64,000 nucleotides of DNA from an uncultured Mediterraneibacter sp. GTDB lineage: Bacteria > Bacillota > Clostridia > Lachnospirales > Lachnospiraceae. Location of the stretch: contig NZ_CAKRDI010000011.1 of assembly GCF_934309415.1 (NCBI RefSeq), forward strand, positions 1-64,000, in the 5' to 3' direction. Shown here in pieces: positions 37,354-46,942 of this stretch. The stretch's first letter is position 1. Every line of letters starts with the position of its first letter. Both the position numbers and the translations under genes were made by a program. Below the pieces are notes generated by a model. The model worked only from the letters and a program-made list of their open reading frames with translations. It was not told the origin of the DNA and did no database searches.

Positions 37354-37773
37354 ATGGAAAACGGCAGAAAGACGAATACAGGAGATACAAGAAAAATAAC
37401 CGGCAGTGGGAAGACGGCAGACAGGATTGCAGTGGACATGCTGAAATCCCTTTTGTGTGCGTATATCATCACAGGAATTCTTCTTCTGATTCTTGCGGTT
37501 TTACTTTATAAAGCAGGAATCAGTGAAAATACAGTAGATGCAGGGGTGATTCTGATCTATGTGATCTCGACATTTTCCGGTGGATTCGTGATGGGAAAAT
37601 TAATGGGAGAACGAAAATTTCTGTGGGGACTGATTCTGGGAGCAGCATATTTTATACTGCTTCTGCTGATCACCTTTGGTATGTATCATACACTTCAGGG
37701 AAGCACCAGTCATCTCTTCACTGTAATCCTCTTATGTGCCGGCGGCGGAATGATGGGCGGTATGGTGGCATAG
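37354..37773 (+). CDS. Small integral membrane protein, TIGR04086-like
   Basis: A 139-residue protein with a polar N-terminal 28 residues followed by four membrane helices (about 31-51, 61-80, 87-107, 115-137) and Gly-rich turns (GGFVMGKLMGERK, CAGGGMMGGMVA). It resembles the TIGR04086 family found next to the SCIFF and secDF genes in Clostridia. AGGAGG lies ten bases before ATG 37354; an upstream in-frame ATG at 37261 lacks such a site. Function is unknown. Confidence 0.75.
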   Translation: MENGRKTNTGDTRKITGSGKTADRIAVDMLKSLLCAYIITGILLLILAVLLYKAGISENTVDAGVILIYVISTFSGGFVMGKLMGERKFLWGLILGAAYFILLLLITFGMYHTLQGSTSHLFTVILLCAGGGMMGGMVA

Positions 37774-37834
37774 TTTGGTGAAAGGATGTTTTCATGCCGA
37801 TCACTGTTTGGATTAACAGAGGAGGTAGATGTTT

Positions 37835-37848
37835 CAGACACACTCTAG
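37835..37848 (+). repeat. Short end-type remnant, CAGACACACTCTAG
   Basis: Identical to the sites at 20495 and 25901, in the gap between the small membrane protein and SCIFF genes. Confidence 0.6.
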
Positions 37849-37979
37849 TGTGAAGATATTCTGTTCATCATACATTGTGTTTTATTTCCGGTGATTTGAA
37901 ATGACGAGAGATGCTACAAATTACGGTAAAGATATAATTTGCAGCAGGATTGTATAAAAGCGCAAAAGAAAAAAAGGGG

Positions 37980-38008
37980 TTTAAAAACCTGATTCTATGT
38001 GATATAAT
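37980..38008 (+). promoter_or_regulatory. Promoter of the SCIFF gene
   Basis: TTTAAA (37980-37985) and a perfect TATAAT (38003-38008) with 17 bases between, about 45 bases before the SCIFF start. Confidence 0.7.
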
Positions 38009-38052
38009 AGCACAAGCAATAAGTGCGAATAGAGTTAGGAGGAGTAGACATC

Positions 38053-38196
38053 ATGAAACACATTAAAACATTGAATACACAGACACTGAACAACACAGTT
38101 AAAAAAGGTGGATGTGGCGAATGCCAGACATCATGTCAGTCAGCATGCAAGACATCCTGTACAGTAGGAAACCAGACATGCGAGCACGCAAAATAA
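38053..38196 (+). CDS. scfA: SCIFF ranthipeptide precursor (six cysteines in forty-five residues)
   Basis: A 47-residue peptide beginning MKHIKTLNTQTL, with the Clostridia SCIFF core: six Cys at 21, 24, 28, 32, 36 and 43 among Thr, Ser, Gly and Gln. It is the substrate of the radical SAM enzyme encoded at 38438, which makes a thioether between a Cys and the gamma carbon of a Thr in studied homologues. AGGAGGAG lies ten bases before ATG. SCIFF is nearly universal in Clostridia, yet its biological role is not settled. Confidence 0.95.
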   Translation: MKHIKTLNTQTLNNTVKKGGCGECQTSCQSACKTSCTVGNQTCEHAK

Positions 38197-38279
38197 GAAA
38201 CCTGTAATTGAGAAACCATACAGAATCTGAAGCAGAGATGCTGGAAGAATGAATGGGAATCACGATTTAGATCAGGGGA

Positions 38280-38303
38280 GGCAGCGATGAAAGTCGCTGC
38301 CTT
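38280..38303 (+). terminator. Hairpin between SCIFF and its maturase
   Basis: GGCAGCGA, a six-base loop and TCGCTGCC, followed by TTAAGTCTG. With no long T tract it may be a partial terminator or an mRNA-stabilising stem giving more SCIFF than maturase. Confidence 0.6.
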
Positions 38304-38370
38304 AAGTCTGTTACAGGGAAATGTGTCTGAAAAGGCACGTAAAGCAGAAGAAAAACTCAGAAAGAAAGCT

Positions 38371-38397
38371 GAAATTCAGGTGTGATGCCTGAATTTT
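38371..38397 (+). terminator. Second hairpin before the maturase gene
   Basis: AAATTCAGG, a short loop and CCTGAATTTT. It lies about 40 bases before the maturase start and could attenuate its expression. Confidence 0.55.
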
Positions 38398-38437
38398 ATG
38401 TGATAAAAGAAAAGAAATTAGAAAGCGAGGTATCCAC

Positions 38438-39832
38438 GTGATACATCAGTACCAGAATAATGGCTATAATATTGTCCTCGATGTGAACAGTGGTGCGGTT
38501 CATGTAGTGGATCAGGAAGCATACGATGTGATCGCAGTGCTGAATGAGCTGAATGAGGATCAGACAACAGAGACACTGAAATGTCCGGAGACAGAGGCGG
38601 CTTTAAAAGAGAAGCTTGGGGAGAAATATCCGGAGGAAGATTTAAAAGATATCCTTGAGGCAGTCATCGAACTGACAGAGCAGGGACGTCTGTTTACCAA
38701 AGATGTTTACGAGAACTTTATTGATATCGTAAAACAGAGAAAGACAGTTGTAAAAGCACTTTGCTTACATATTGCACATGACTGCAATCTTGCCTGCAAA
38801 TATTGTTTTGCAGAAGAGGGAGAATATCATGGACGCCGTGCACTTATGTCCTACGAAGTAGGAAAGAAAGCACTGGATTTCCTGATTGCAAATTCCGGAA
38901 GCAGACACAATCTGGAAGTGGATTTCTTCGGTGGAGAACCGTTGATGAACTGGCAGGTTGTAAAAGATCTGGTTGCTTACGGAAGAGAGCAGGAGAAGCT
39001 TCATGACAAGCATTTCCGTTTCACACTTACTACAAACGGTGTACTTCTGAACGATGAGATCCAGGAGTTTGTCAACAAAGAGATGGATAATGTAGTAATC
39101 AGTCTGGATGGACGTAAAGAAGTCAATGATGCAATGCGTCCATTCCGTAACGGAAAAGGAAGTTATGATCTGATCGTGCCGAAATTCCAGAAACTGGCAG
39201 AGAGCAGAAATCAGGAGAAGTATTATATCAGAGGAACATTTACAAGAAATAATCTGGATTTCTCAAAAGATGTAGAGCATTTTGCAGATCTTGGATTTAA
39301 ACAGATGTCCATCGAGCCTGTAGTAGGAGATGACACAGATCCATATGCAATCAGAAAAGAAGATCTTCCACAGATCTTTGAAGAGTATGATAAACTTGCA
39401 AAATATATGGTAGAAAGAGAAAAGAGCGGAAGAGGATTCAACTTCTTCCATTTCATGATTGACCTTGAGGGTGGCCCATGTGTGTCTAAACGTCTTTCCG
39501 GATGTGGTTCAGGTACAGAGTATCTGGCAGTGACACCGTGGGGAGATCTTTATCCTTGCCACCAGTTCGTCGGACAGGAAGAATTCCTCATGGGTAATGT
39601 AGATGAGGGAATTGTTAAACCAGAGATTGCGGATGAATTCCGTGGATGCAGTGTGTACTCCAAAGAAAGCTGCCGAACTTGCTTCGCAAGATTTTACTGC
39701 AGTGGAGGATGCATGGCGAATTCATATAAATTCCACCACACCATCAATGATACATATGATGTAAGCTGTGAGATGGAGAGAAAGCGTGTGGAATGCGCGA
39801 TCATGATCAAGGCTGCACTGGCAGACGAATAA
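38438..39832 (+). CDS. scfB: SCIFF radical SAM maturase
   Basis: A 464-residue radical SAM peptide-modifying enzyme. The N-terminal part (about 1-95) is a RiPP recognition-like domain. The SAM cluster Cys are C116, C120 and C123 in CNLACKYCF. The C-terminal SPASM domain has the clustered Cys in SGCGSGTEYLAVTPWG, YPCHQF, ESCRTCFARFYCSGGC and a last C before MERKR, for two auxiliary iron-sulfur clusters. It installs thioether links in the SCIFF peptide encoded upstream. It begins with GTG after GCGAGG. secDF follows after 16 bases. Confidence 0.95.
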   Translation: MIHQYQNNGYNIVLDVNSGAVHVVDQEAYDVIAVLNELNEDQTTETLKCPETEAALKEKLGEKYPEEDLKDILEAVIELTEQGRLFTKDVYENFIDIVKQRKTVVKALCLHIAHDCNLACKYCFAEEGEYHGRRALMSYEVGKKALDFLIANSGSRHNLEVDFFGGEPLMNWQVVKDLVAYGREQEKLHDKHFRFTLTTNGVLLNDEIQEFVNKEMDNVVISLDGRKEVNDAMRPFRNGKGSYDLIVPKFQKLAESRNQEKYYIRGTFTRNNLDFSKDVEHFADLGFKQMSIEPVVGDDTDPYAIRKEDLPQIFEEYDKLAKYMVEREKSGRGFNFFHFMIDLEGGPCVSKRLSGCGSGTEYLAVTPWGDLYPCHQFVGQEEFLMGNVDEGIVKPEIADEFRGCSVYSKESCRTCFARFYCSGGCMANSYKFHHTINDTYDVSCEMERKRVECAIMIKAALADE

Positions 39833-39848
39833 GAAAGGAATAAAAGAC

Positions 39849-42242
39849 ATGAAGAAAAGCAAAAGTATTCTCAGTATGATCCTTGTGATCGCTGTGATGG
39901 TATTCTTCGGAGTAACAACCATCTTCGGCTTGAATGCAAAGGGTATGGGATCAGCGAAGAATATCAATCTCGGTCTTGACCTTGAGGGTGGTGTCAGCAT
40001 CACCTATCAGGTAAAAGGAGACAAACCGTCTCAGTCCGATATGGATGACACTGTCTATAAGCTTCAGAAACGTGTGGAGCAGTATAGTACAGAGGCTCAG
40101 GCATATCAGGTTGGAGACAACCGTATCAGCATTGAGATTCCAGGAGTAAGTGATGCAAATACAATTCTGGAAGAACTTGGACAGCCGGGTTCTCTGTATT
40201 TCATCAAGCATCTGGACAGTGACGGACAGGAGAACTATTCTTATACAACTTCCGGATATGTGCTGAACAAGACAATTGATGAGCTGAAAGACAGTGATTC
40301 CATCGTACTGACAGGTTCTGAGGTGAAGACAGCATCTGCAGGTCAGATTTCCAATTCTACAACAGGAAGTAAAGAGTATGGTGTAGACCTGGAACTGACA
40401 GATGAAGGTGCTACAAAGTTTAAAGATGCAACTCAGGAAGCAGTAGATAACAATTATGATACAATTGCTATTTATTACGATGGTACACTGATCAGTGTTC
40501 CGAAAGTTAATACTGTTATTGAGAATGGTAAAGCGCAGATCACAGGTTCCATGAGTTATGAAGAAGCAGATAACATTGCTTCTACAATCCGTATCGGTGG
40601 ACTGAATCTGGAACTGGAAGAGCTGAGTTCTGAGGTAGTAGGTGCACAGCTTGGACAGGAAGCACTGAAGACCAGTCTGACAGCAGGTGCTATTGGTCTT
40701 GCGCTCGTATGTATATTTATGTGCTGGGTATACCTTCTTCCGGGATTTGCAGCCAGTCTTGCTCTGATTCTGTATACGGAGACAACACTGATTCTGCTGA
40801 ATGCATTTGATATTACACTGACACTTCCGGGTATTGCCGGTATCATTCTTGGTATTGGTATGGCGGTAGATGCAAACGTAATTATCTTTGCACGTGTGAA
40901 AGAAGAACTGACAGCCGGACGCAGCGTACATGCATCGCTGAAATCCGGATTCCAGAAAGCAATGTCAGCCATCATTGATGGTAACATAACTACTCTGATC
41001 GCAGCAGGAGTTCTGTGGCTGAGAGGAAGTGGTACAGTTAAGGGATTTGCACAGACACTGGCACTTGGTATCGTAGTATCCATGTTCACAGCACTGGTAA
41101 TCACAAGACTGATCATCTTCTCCTTCTATGGAATGGGAATCCGCAATGAGAAGGCATATGGAAGACATCTGAAAGAACGTAAGCCGATCGATTTCCTTGG
41201 AAAGAAAAAGATCTTCTTCGTACTTTCGCTGATTCTCTGCCTGTGCGGACCGGTCATGATGGGAGTAAATCATGCAAGAGGAATCGGGGCTATGAACTAC
41301 AGCTTGGATTTCGTAGGTGGTACATCTACAAATGTTACATTTGACAAAGAGTATACACTGGAAGAAATTGATAAGGATATGATCCCGGATCTGGAAGAAA
41401 TCACAGGAGATAAGAATATTCAGGTTCAGACAGTCAAAGGATCCAATCAGGTTGTGTTCAAGACACAGACACAGGATCTTGCGACAAGAGAAAAATTCGC
41501 TTCTTACATGAGCGAAAACTATGGTGTAGATGAAGCCGATGGAATCAAGACAGAAAACATCAGTTCCACAGTCAGTGGCGAGATGAGAAAAGATGCAGTA
41601 ATCGCTGTGATCATTGCGACAATCTGTATGCTTCTGTATATCTGGTTCCGTTTCAAGGATATCCGTTTTGCTACAAGTGCTGTTATCGCACTGGTACATG
41701 ACGTACTGGTTGTACTTGGATTCTATGTGATCGCAAGAGTTTCTGTTGGTAATACATTTATTGCGTGTATGCTGACGATTGTTGGATATTCCATCAACGG
41801 TACGATCGTTATCTTCGACCGTATTCGCGAGGAACTTCCAAAGCTGAAGAAGACAGAGGAACTCAAAGATCTTGTGAACCGTTGTATTACTCAGACACTG
41901 ACAAGAACGATTTATACAAACATTACAACATTTATCATGGTTGTGCTGCTGTATATCATGGGTGTAAGTTCGATCAAAGAGTTCGCTTCACCTCTGATGG
42001 TAGGTATCATCTGCGGTGCTTATACATCTGTATGCATCACGGGTGCACTCTGGTATATCATGAAGACAAGAATTGGCGTTGAGAATGCATCCGGCAGTGC
42101 AAAAGCTGTTGCTGTAAAGAAAAATGATGGGGCAGCGAATGCAGGAACAGAGAAAGATCAGAATGCTGGTTCTGAATCAACGGGTTCTAAGAAAAAAGGA
42201 AAGAAGAAATCTTTCAAAGATAAAAAGAGTAAAAGAAGATAG
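39849..42242 (+). CDS. secDF: Protein translocase subunit SecDF (fused)
   Basis: A proton-driven accessory of the Sec translocon, with SecD and SecF in one 797-residue chain. The first helix (residues 8-28) is followed by DLEGGVSITYQV and the large periplasmic-type P1 domain. The SecD helices contain GIGMAVDANVIIFARVKEEL. The SecF half (from about 455) has LDFVGGTSTNV and VGYSINGTIVIFDRIREE. The C-tail (from about 745) is Lys- and Ala-rich and ends in a polybasic stretch. Close linkage to the SCIFF genes is conserved in Clostridia, hinting at a secretion link that is unproven. Confidence 0.95.
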   Translation: MKKSKSILSMILVIAVMVFFGVTTIFGLNAKGMGSAKNINLGLDLEGGVSITYQVKGDKPSQSDMDDTVYKLQKRVEQYSTEAQAYQVGDNRISIEIPGVSDANTILEELGQPGSLYFIKHLDSDGQENYSYTTSGYVLNKTIDELKDSDSIVLTGSEVKTASAGQISNSTTGSKEYGVDLELTDEGATKFKDATQEAVDNNYDTIAIYYDGTLISVPKVNTVIENGKAQITGSMSYEEADNIASTIRIGGLNLELEELSSEVVGAQLGQEALKTSLTAGAIGLALVCIFMCWVYLLPGFAASLALILYTETTLILLNAFDITLTLPGIAGIILGIGMAVDANVIIFARVKEELTAGRSVHASLKSGFQKAMSAIIDGNITTLIAAGVLWLRGSGTVKGFAQTLALGIVVSMFTALVITRLIIFSFYGMGIRNEKAYGRHLKERKPIDFLGKKKIFFVLSLILCLCGPVMMGVNHARGIGAMNYSLDFVGGTSTNVTFDKEYTLEEIDKDMIPDLEEITGDKNIQVQTVKGSNQVVFKTQTQDLATREKFASYMSENYGVDEADGIKTENISSTVSGEMRKDAVIAVIIATICMLLYIWFRFKDIRFATSAVIALVHDVLVVLGFYVIARVSVGNTFIACMLTIVGYSINGTIVIFDRIREELPKLKKTEELKDLVNRCITQTLTRTIYTNITTFIMVVLLYIMGVSSIKEFASPLMVGIICGAYTSVCITGALWYIMKTRIGVENASGSAKAVAVKKNDGAANAGTEKDQNAGSESTGSKKKGKKKSFKDKKSKRR

Positions 42243-42363
42243 TTACTGGTAATAAAATTAAACAGAGTCTGTGAAGAAATATCACAGGCAGAAAAGTCCG
42301 TCGTGTGACGTTACTTTGGAAAAATTCATTGATTTAAGACTGGAAACAGAACGGAAATGAATG

Positions 42364-42506
42364 GTTACTGTTCACAGCATAGCTGCAAACAGTAACGTAT
42401 CTCGCCATTTAAAATCGCCTACGGCGATGGGTGAGATACATTCAGGCCAAAACGTGCATCCTCCATGTCAATCAGCGGAGTGATTGACATGGGAGTGAAC
42501 AGTAAC
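42364..42506 (+). repeat. Palindromic repeat, full reference copy (R12), H3 type 1
   Basis: The 143-bp copy used here as reference. H1 (GTTACTGTTCACAG...CTGCAAACAGTAAC), H2 (GTATCTCGCC...GGGTGAGATAC), spacer with CCAAAACGTGCATCC, H3 (CATGTCAATCA, GCGGAG, TGATTGACATG) and the right end GAACAGTAAC. The left end can pair either within H1 or with the right end. Confidence 0.95.
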
Positions 42507-42527
42507 AATGAATGATTCAGAAAGTGC

Positions 42528-42544
42528 AGTCCGGGCGGACTTTT
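42528..42544 (+). terminator. Short terminator-like hairpin
   Basis: AGTCCG, GG, CGGACT and four T, directly after repeat copy R12. Confidence 0.55.
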
Positions 42545-42545
42545 C

Positions 42546-42574
42546 TTGTATTCTTTTCTGTGGGTTGTTATAAT
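42546..42574 (+). promoter_or_regulatory. Promoter of recJ
   Basis: TTGTAT (42546-42551) and a perfect TATAAT (42569-42574) with a 17-base spacer. From 42575 to 42699 no other feature is recognised. Confidence 0.7.
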
Positions 42575-42699
42575 GGTACGGTTGGTTATTTCCTGGTTTT
42601 GCTATAGACAGAGAATGTATACAAGGGGAAGGTGGATAACCGGAATAAATTTTAAAATAGATTGTGGATAAAAGAATAGAAAAAGAAGGGATACAGGTA

Positions 42700-44412
42700 A
42701 TGGAAAAGTGGTTTATTACGATGAAGAAAGCTGATTTTCAGGCAATTGCACAGAAATATCATATTTCTCCGATCGTTGCAAGACTGATGCGAAACAGGGA
42801 TGTGATCGGGGATGGAGAGATTCAGCTTTATCTGAATGGAACGATTGCGGATCTGCAGGATGGAATGCGGATGAAAGATATGGATAAAGCAGTAGCGATT
42901 CTTCAGGAAAAGATAAAACAGGGCAAAAAAATCCGTGTGATTGGGGATTATGATATTGACGGTGTAAATGCGACGTATATCTTACAGCAGGGACTGACCG
43001 GACTGGGAGCAGAGGTGGATACGGATATCCCTGACCGGATCAAGGACGGTTATGGTTTAAATAAGATGCTGATTGACCGTGCGCTGGAGGATGAAATTGA
43101 TACGATCATTACCTGTGACAACGGAATTGCAGCATCAGAGGAGATTGCTTACGGAAAAGAAAACGGCCTTACGATTCTGGTGACAGATCATCATGAAGTC
43201 CCTTTCGATGAAGAGAACGGAGAAAAGAAATACAAGATTCCGGCAGCAGATGCAGTGGTCGATCCGCATCGTGCAGACTGTGAATATCCATTTAAAGGTC
43301 TGTGTGGGGCGGCAGTTGCCTACAAGCTGATCGAAGTATTATATAAAGCTTCGGACAGAGATGCAGAAGATGTGGATGATCTGATGGAGAATGTGGCGAT
43401 TGCAACGATCGGAGATGTAATGGATCTGAATGGAGAGAACCGGATCTTTGTAAAACAGGGACTTGAGATGTTGAAAGTTACAAAAAATGAAGGCTTGAAA
43501 GCGCTGATCCAGTGTACCGGAATTGACGTGGAGAATCTGAATACGTATCATATTGGATTTGTACTGGGACCATGTATCAATGCCTGTGGACGCCTGGATA
43601 CAGCAAAGAGAGCACTGGAGCTGCTGAATGCGCCGAACCGCAGGGAAGCAGTCATGATGGCGGAAGATCTGAAGGCACTCAATGAGAGCAGAAAAGAAAT
43701 GACAGAACAGGGCGTGGAAAAGGCGATTCAGATGATCGAGGGCACGGAGTTAAAAGAAGACAAAGTGCTGGTTGTATATCTGCCGGACTGTCATGAAAGT
43801 ATTGCCGGAATTATTGCCGGAAGAATCAAAGAGAGATACTATCGTCCGACCTTTGTACTCACAAAGGCAGAGTCAGGGGCAAAAGGTTCGGGACGTTCCA
43901 TTGAGAGTTATGATATGTATGCACAGATGAGTCGGTGTAAGTCTCTGTTTACGAAGTTTGGCGGGCATAAACTGGCAGCAGGACTGTCACTGGAAGAGGA
44001 TAAAATCGAAGAATTCCGGCGTACGATCAATGAACAGGCAGATCTGACAGAAGACGATCTGCAGATGAGAGTTTCGATTGATATGCGCCTTCCGTTCGCG
44101 TATATAAATGAAGACCTGATCGAAGAATTAAAGATTCTGGAACCATTTGGAAAAGGAAATACGAAGCCGTTGTTTGCAGAACAGAATCTGCGTGTGATCA
44201 GTCCGAGAATCTTCGGGAAAAACAGAAATGTTCTGAAGTGCCGGCTTGCAGATGAGAATGGAAAACAGATGGAAGCGGTGTATTTTGGAGATGTGGAAGA
44301 CTGCCTGCGGTGTATGGAACAAAAACAGGTGATGTCCTTTACTTATTATCCAACTGTAAATGAATATATGGGACGGAGAAATCTTCAGCTGACAATTGTA
44401 AATTATCAGTAA
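42700..44412 (+). CDS. recJ: Single-stranded-DNA-specific exonuclease RecJ
   Basis: A 5'-3' single-strand DNA exonuclease used in recombination and repair. The 570-residue chain has the DHH phosphoesterase core: GDYDIDGVNATYIL, ITCDNGIAA, VTDHHEVP (the DHH motif), DPHRADCEYPFKGLCGAAVAYKL, and later the DHHA1 motif GSGRSIESYDMY with FGGHKLAAGLSL. The start at ATG 42700 follows AGAAGGG; a GTG at 42664 in frame has no site. A C-terminal OB-like domain is present (about 450-565). Confidence 0.93.
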   Translation: MEKWFITMKKADFQAIAQKYHISPIVARLMRNRDVIGDGEIQLYLNGTIADLQDGMRMKDMDKAVAILQEKIKQGKKIRVIGDYDIDGVNATYILQQGLTGLGAEVDTDIPDRIKDGYGLNKMLIDRALEDEIDTIITCDNGIAASEEIAYGKENGLTILVTDHHEVPFDEENGEKKYKIPAADAVVDPHRADCEYPFKGLCGAAVAYKLIEVLYKASDRDAEDVDDLMENVAIATIGDVMDLNGENRIFVKQGLEMLKVTKNEGLKALIQCTGIDVENLNTYHIGFVLGPCINACGRLDTAKRALELLNAPNRREAVMMAEDLKALNESRKEMTEQGVEKAIQMIEGTELKEDKVLVVYLPDCHESIAGIIAGRIKERYYRPTFVLTKAESGAKGSGRSIESYDMYAQMSRCKSLFTKFGGHKLAAGLSLEEDKIEEFRRTINEQADLTEDDLQMRVSIDMRLPFAYINEDLIEELKILEPFGKGNTKPLFAEQNLRVISPRIFGKNRNVLKCRLADENGKQMEAVYFGDVEDCLRCMEQKQVMSFTYYPTVNEYMGRRNLQLTIVNYQ

Positions 44413-44480
44413 GAGAAGTAAAAATTATTCGAAATTCACGTGCAATTTGCTCAAATTATACAACAGTGGGAAGTTCTTGT

Positions 44481-44508
44481 TTGAAAATGGCGAAAATGGT
44501 GATATACT
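44481..44508 (+). promoter_or_regulatory. Probable promoter of the Rel gene
   Basis: TTGAAA (44481-44486) and TATACT (44503-44508) with a 16-base spacer. The leader to 44617 has no recognised regulator. Confidence 0.55.
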
Positions 44509-44617
44509 TAATGATATTAAGTTAAAATGCACCCAATTACAGTGGTGAGCCTGTATCGGCTGTGAAGCAAGATCGCAGCGGTTCAGATACGAAGGATGAG
44601 TGAAAGGGGAAGTCGAT

Positions 44618-46924
44618 ATGGCAGGCACTCTGGAATATGAAGAGCTGAATAAAAATCTTGAAGTAGTGGATGGACATGCTGTGAAGGCACCTGAAGATTA
44701 TCAGGATCCGGAGCAGCTGTATCAGGCCCTGGTAGCACGTGTACGAAAGTATCATCCGTCAGCGGATATCTCTATGATCGAGAAGGCATACCAGATCGGA
44801 AAAGAAGCGCATAAGGAACAGGTGCGTAAGTCTGGTGAGCCGTATATTATCCACCCGCTCTGGGTGGCGATTATCCTTGCTGACCTTGAGATGGATAAGG
44901 AGACAATCGTTGCAGGAATGCTGCATGATGTTGTGGAAGATACAACCATGACAGTGGAAGATGTCACACGCGAGTTTGGAGAGGAAGTGGCACTTCTCGT
45001 AGATGGTGTTACAAAACTGGGACAGTTGAGTTATTCAAAGGATAAGCTGGAAGCCCAGGCAGAGAATTTAAGAAAGATGTTCCTTGCCATGGCGAAAGAT
45101 ATCCGTGTAATCATTGTAAAACTTGCAGACCGTCTTCATAATATGAGGACACTTGAATTCATGACTCCGGCCAAACAGAAGGAGAAAGCGCGTGAAACGA
45201 TGGATATCTATGCGCCAATCGCACAGCGTCTTGGTATTTCCAAGATCAAGACAGAGCTGGATGATCTTTCGCTGAAATACTATCAGCCGGAAGTGTATTA
45301 TGAGCTGGTCAGAGATCTGAATGCACGTAAGACAGAACGTGAAGAATTCGTACAGCAGATTGTCGCAGAAGTATCTACCCATATGAAAAATGCATCTATT
45401 GATGCAAAAGTGTATGGACGCGTCAAACATTTCTTCAGTATTTACAAAAAGATGGTCAATCAGCATAAGACACTGGATCAGGTGTACGATCTCTTTGCAG
45501 TGCGTATTATCGTAGATTCGGTAAAGGACTGTTATGCGGCACTTGGTGTGATCCACGAGATGTATACGCCAATTCCGGGACGCTTTAAAGATTATATCGC
45601 TATGCCGAAAGCGAATATGTATCAGTCCCTGCATACGACACTGATGGGTCCTTCAGGACAGCCGTTTGAGATCCAGATTCGTACCGAGGAGATGCATAAG
45701 ACAGCTGAATACGGTATTGCAGCGCACTGGAAATACAAAGAGACCGGCGGAAGCAATACAAAGGGACTGAACTCACAGGAAGAGAAGCTGAACTGGTTAA
45801 GACAGATTTTGGAATGGCAGAGAGACATGTCAGACAACCGGGAGTTCTTAAGTCTTCTGAAAGGAGATCTGGACCTGTTCCAGGAAGATGTGTACTGTTT
45901 TACACCGAACGGGGATGTAAAGAACCTTCCGAATGGCTCTACACCGGTGGATTTTGCCTATGCGATCCACAGTGCAGTCGGAAATAAAATGGTTGGTGCC
46001 AGAGTCAATGGAAAACTGGTGAATATTGATTATAAGATCCAGAACGGAGACAGGATTGAGATCCTGACATCTCAGAATTCCAAAGGACCGAGTCGTGACT
46101 GGCTGAACATCGTCAAAAGTACTCAGGCGAAGAACAAGATCAACCAGTGGTTTAAGCGCGAATTCAAAGAGGATAATATTATCCGTGGAAAAGAACTGAT
46201 GGCAACTTACTGCAGAAGCAAATCCATCAACCTGACGGATATCGTGAAGCCGAAGTACCAGCAGATCGTACAGCGCAAGTATGGATTCCGTGACTGGGAT
46301 GCGGTTCTTGCGGCTGTGGGACACGGTGGACTCAAAGAGGGACAGGTAGTTAACCGTCTGCTGGAAGAATACGAAAAAGAGCACAAGAAAGAAATCACGG
46401 ATGAGAATATTCTTGAGAAGATCTCTGAGGCGAACAAGCAGAAAGTACACATTGCCAAGTCAAAGAGCGGTATCGTTGTAAAGGGAATCAATGATATGGC
46501 AGTGCGTTTTTCCAAGTGCTGTAATCCGGTGCCGGGGGATGAGATTGTTGGATTTGTGACCAGAGGAAGAGGAATGTCCATTCACAGAACAGACTGTGTC
46601 AATGTGCTGAACCTGTCAGCCGTCGAGCGGTCCAGACTGATTACGGCAGAGTGGGAAGATACAGGTGATAATGAGGAAGGTGGCCAGTATCTTGCTGAAC
46701 TGAAATTGTTTGCGCAGGACAGACGCGGACTTTTGCTGGATATTTCCAAAGTGTTTACAGAAGAAAAGATTGATGTAAAATCCATGAATACACGTACCAG
46801 CAAGAAAGGAACGGCAACCATGGATATGGGATTCATTGTTCGGGGAAGAGAGGAACTGAACCGTGTAATCACCAAACTGAGACAGATTGAGAATGTAATT
46901 GATATTGAGAGAACTACAGGCTGA
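44618..46924 (+). CDS. rel: Bifunctional (p)ppGpp synthetase/hydrolase
   Basis: Makes and breaks the stringent-response alarmone. The 768-residue Rel has an HD hydrolase domain with the intact motif GMLHDVVEDT and YIIHPLWVA. A synthetase domain follows with FFSIYKKM, DLFAVRIIVD, GRFKDYIAMPKANMYQSLHT and QIRTEEMHKTAEYGIAAHWKYKE. The TGS domain is VYCFTPNGDVKNLP, then come the helical and zinc-finger regions (FSKCCNPVPGDEIVG) and the C-terminal ACT domain. Both activities look intact. Start at ATG 44618 after AAAGGGGA. Confidence 0.96.
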   Translation: MAGTLEYEELNKNLEVVDGHAVKAPEDYQDPEQLYQALVARVRKYHPSADISMIEKAYQIGKEAHKEQVRKSGEPYIIHPLWVAIILADLEMDKETIVAGMLHDVVEDTTMTVEDVTREFGEEVALLVDGVTKLGQLSYSKDKLEAQAENLRKMFLAMAKDIRVIIVKLADRLHNMRTLEFMTPAKQKEKARETMDIYAPIAQRLGISKIKTELDDLSLKYYQPEVYYELVRDLNARKTEREEFVQQIVAEVSTHMKNASIDAKVYGRVKHFFSIYKKMVNQHKTLDQVYDLFAVRIIVDSVKDCYAALGVIHEMYTPIPGRFKDYIAMPKANMYQSLHTTLMGPSGQPFEIQIRTEEMHKTAEYGIAAHWKYKETGGSNTKGLNSQEEKLNWLRQILEWQRDMSDNREFLSLLKGDLDLFQEDVYCFTPNGDVKNLPNGSTPVDFAYAIHSAVGNKMVGARVNGKLVNIDYKIQNGDRIEILTSQNSKGPSRDWLNIVKSTQAKNKINQWFKREFKEDNIIRGKELMATYCRSKSINLTDIVKPKYQQIVQRKYGFRDWDAVLAAVGHGGLKEGQVVNRLLEEYEKEHKKEITDENILEKISEANKQKVHIAKSKSGIVVKGINDMAVRFSKCCNPVPGDEIVGFVTRGRGMSIHRTDCVNVLNLSAVERSRLITAEWEDTGDNEEGGQYLAELKLFAQDRRGLLLDISKVFTEEKIDVKSMNTRTSKKGTATMDMGFIVRGREELNRVITKLRQIENVIDIERTTG

Positions 46925-46942
46925 TGACCAGAAGGGGAAAAA

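Noticed and set aside
39951..41699. Long minus-strand frames opposite secDF
   Set aside because: Cys/His/Ile-rich translations typical of antisense frames; the sense gene is a clear SecDF.
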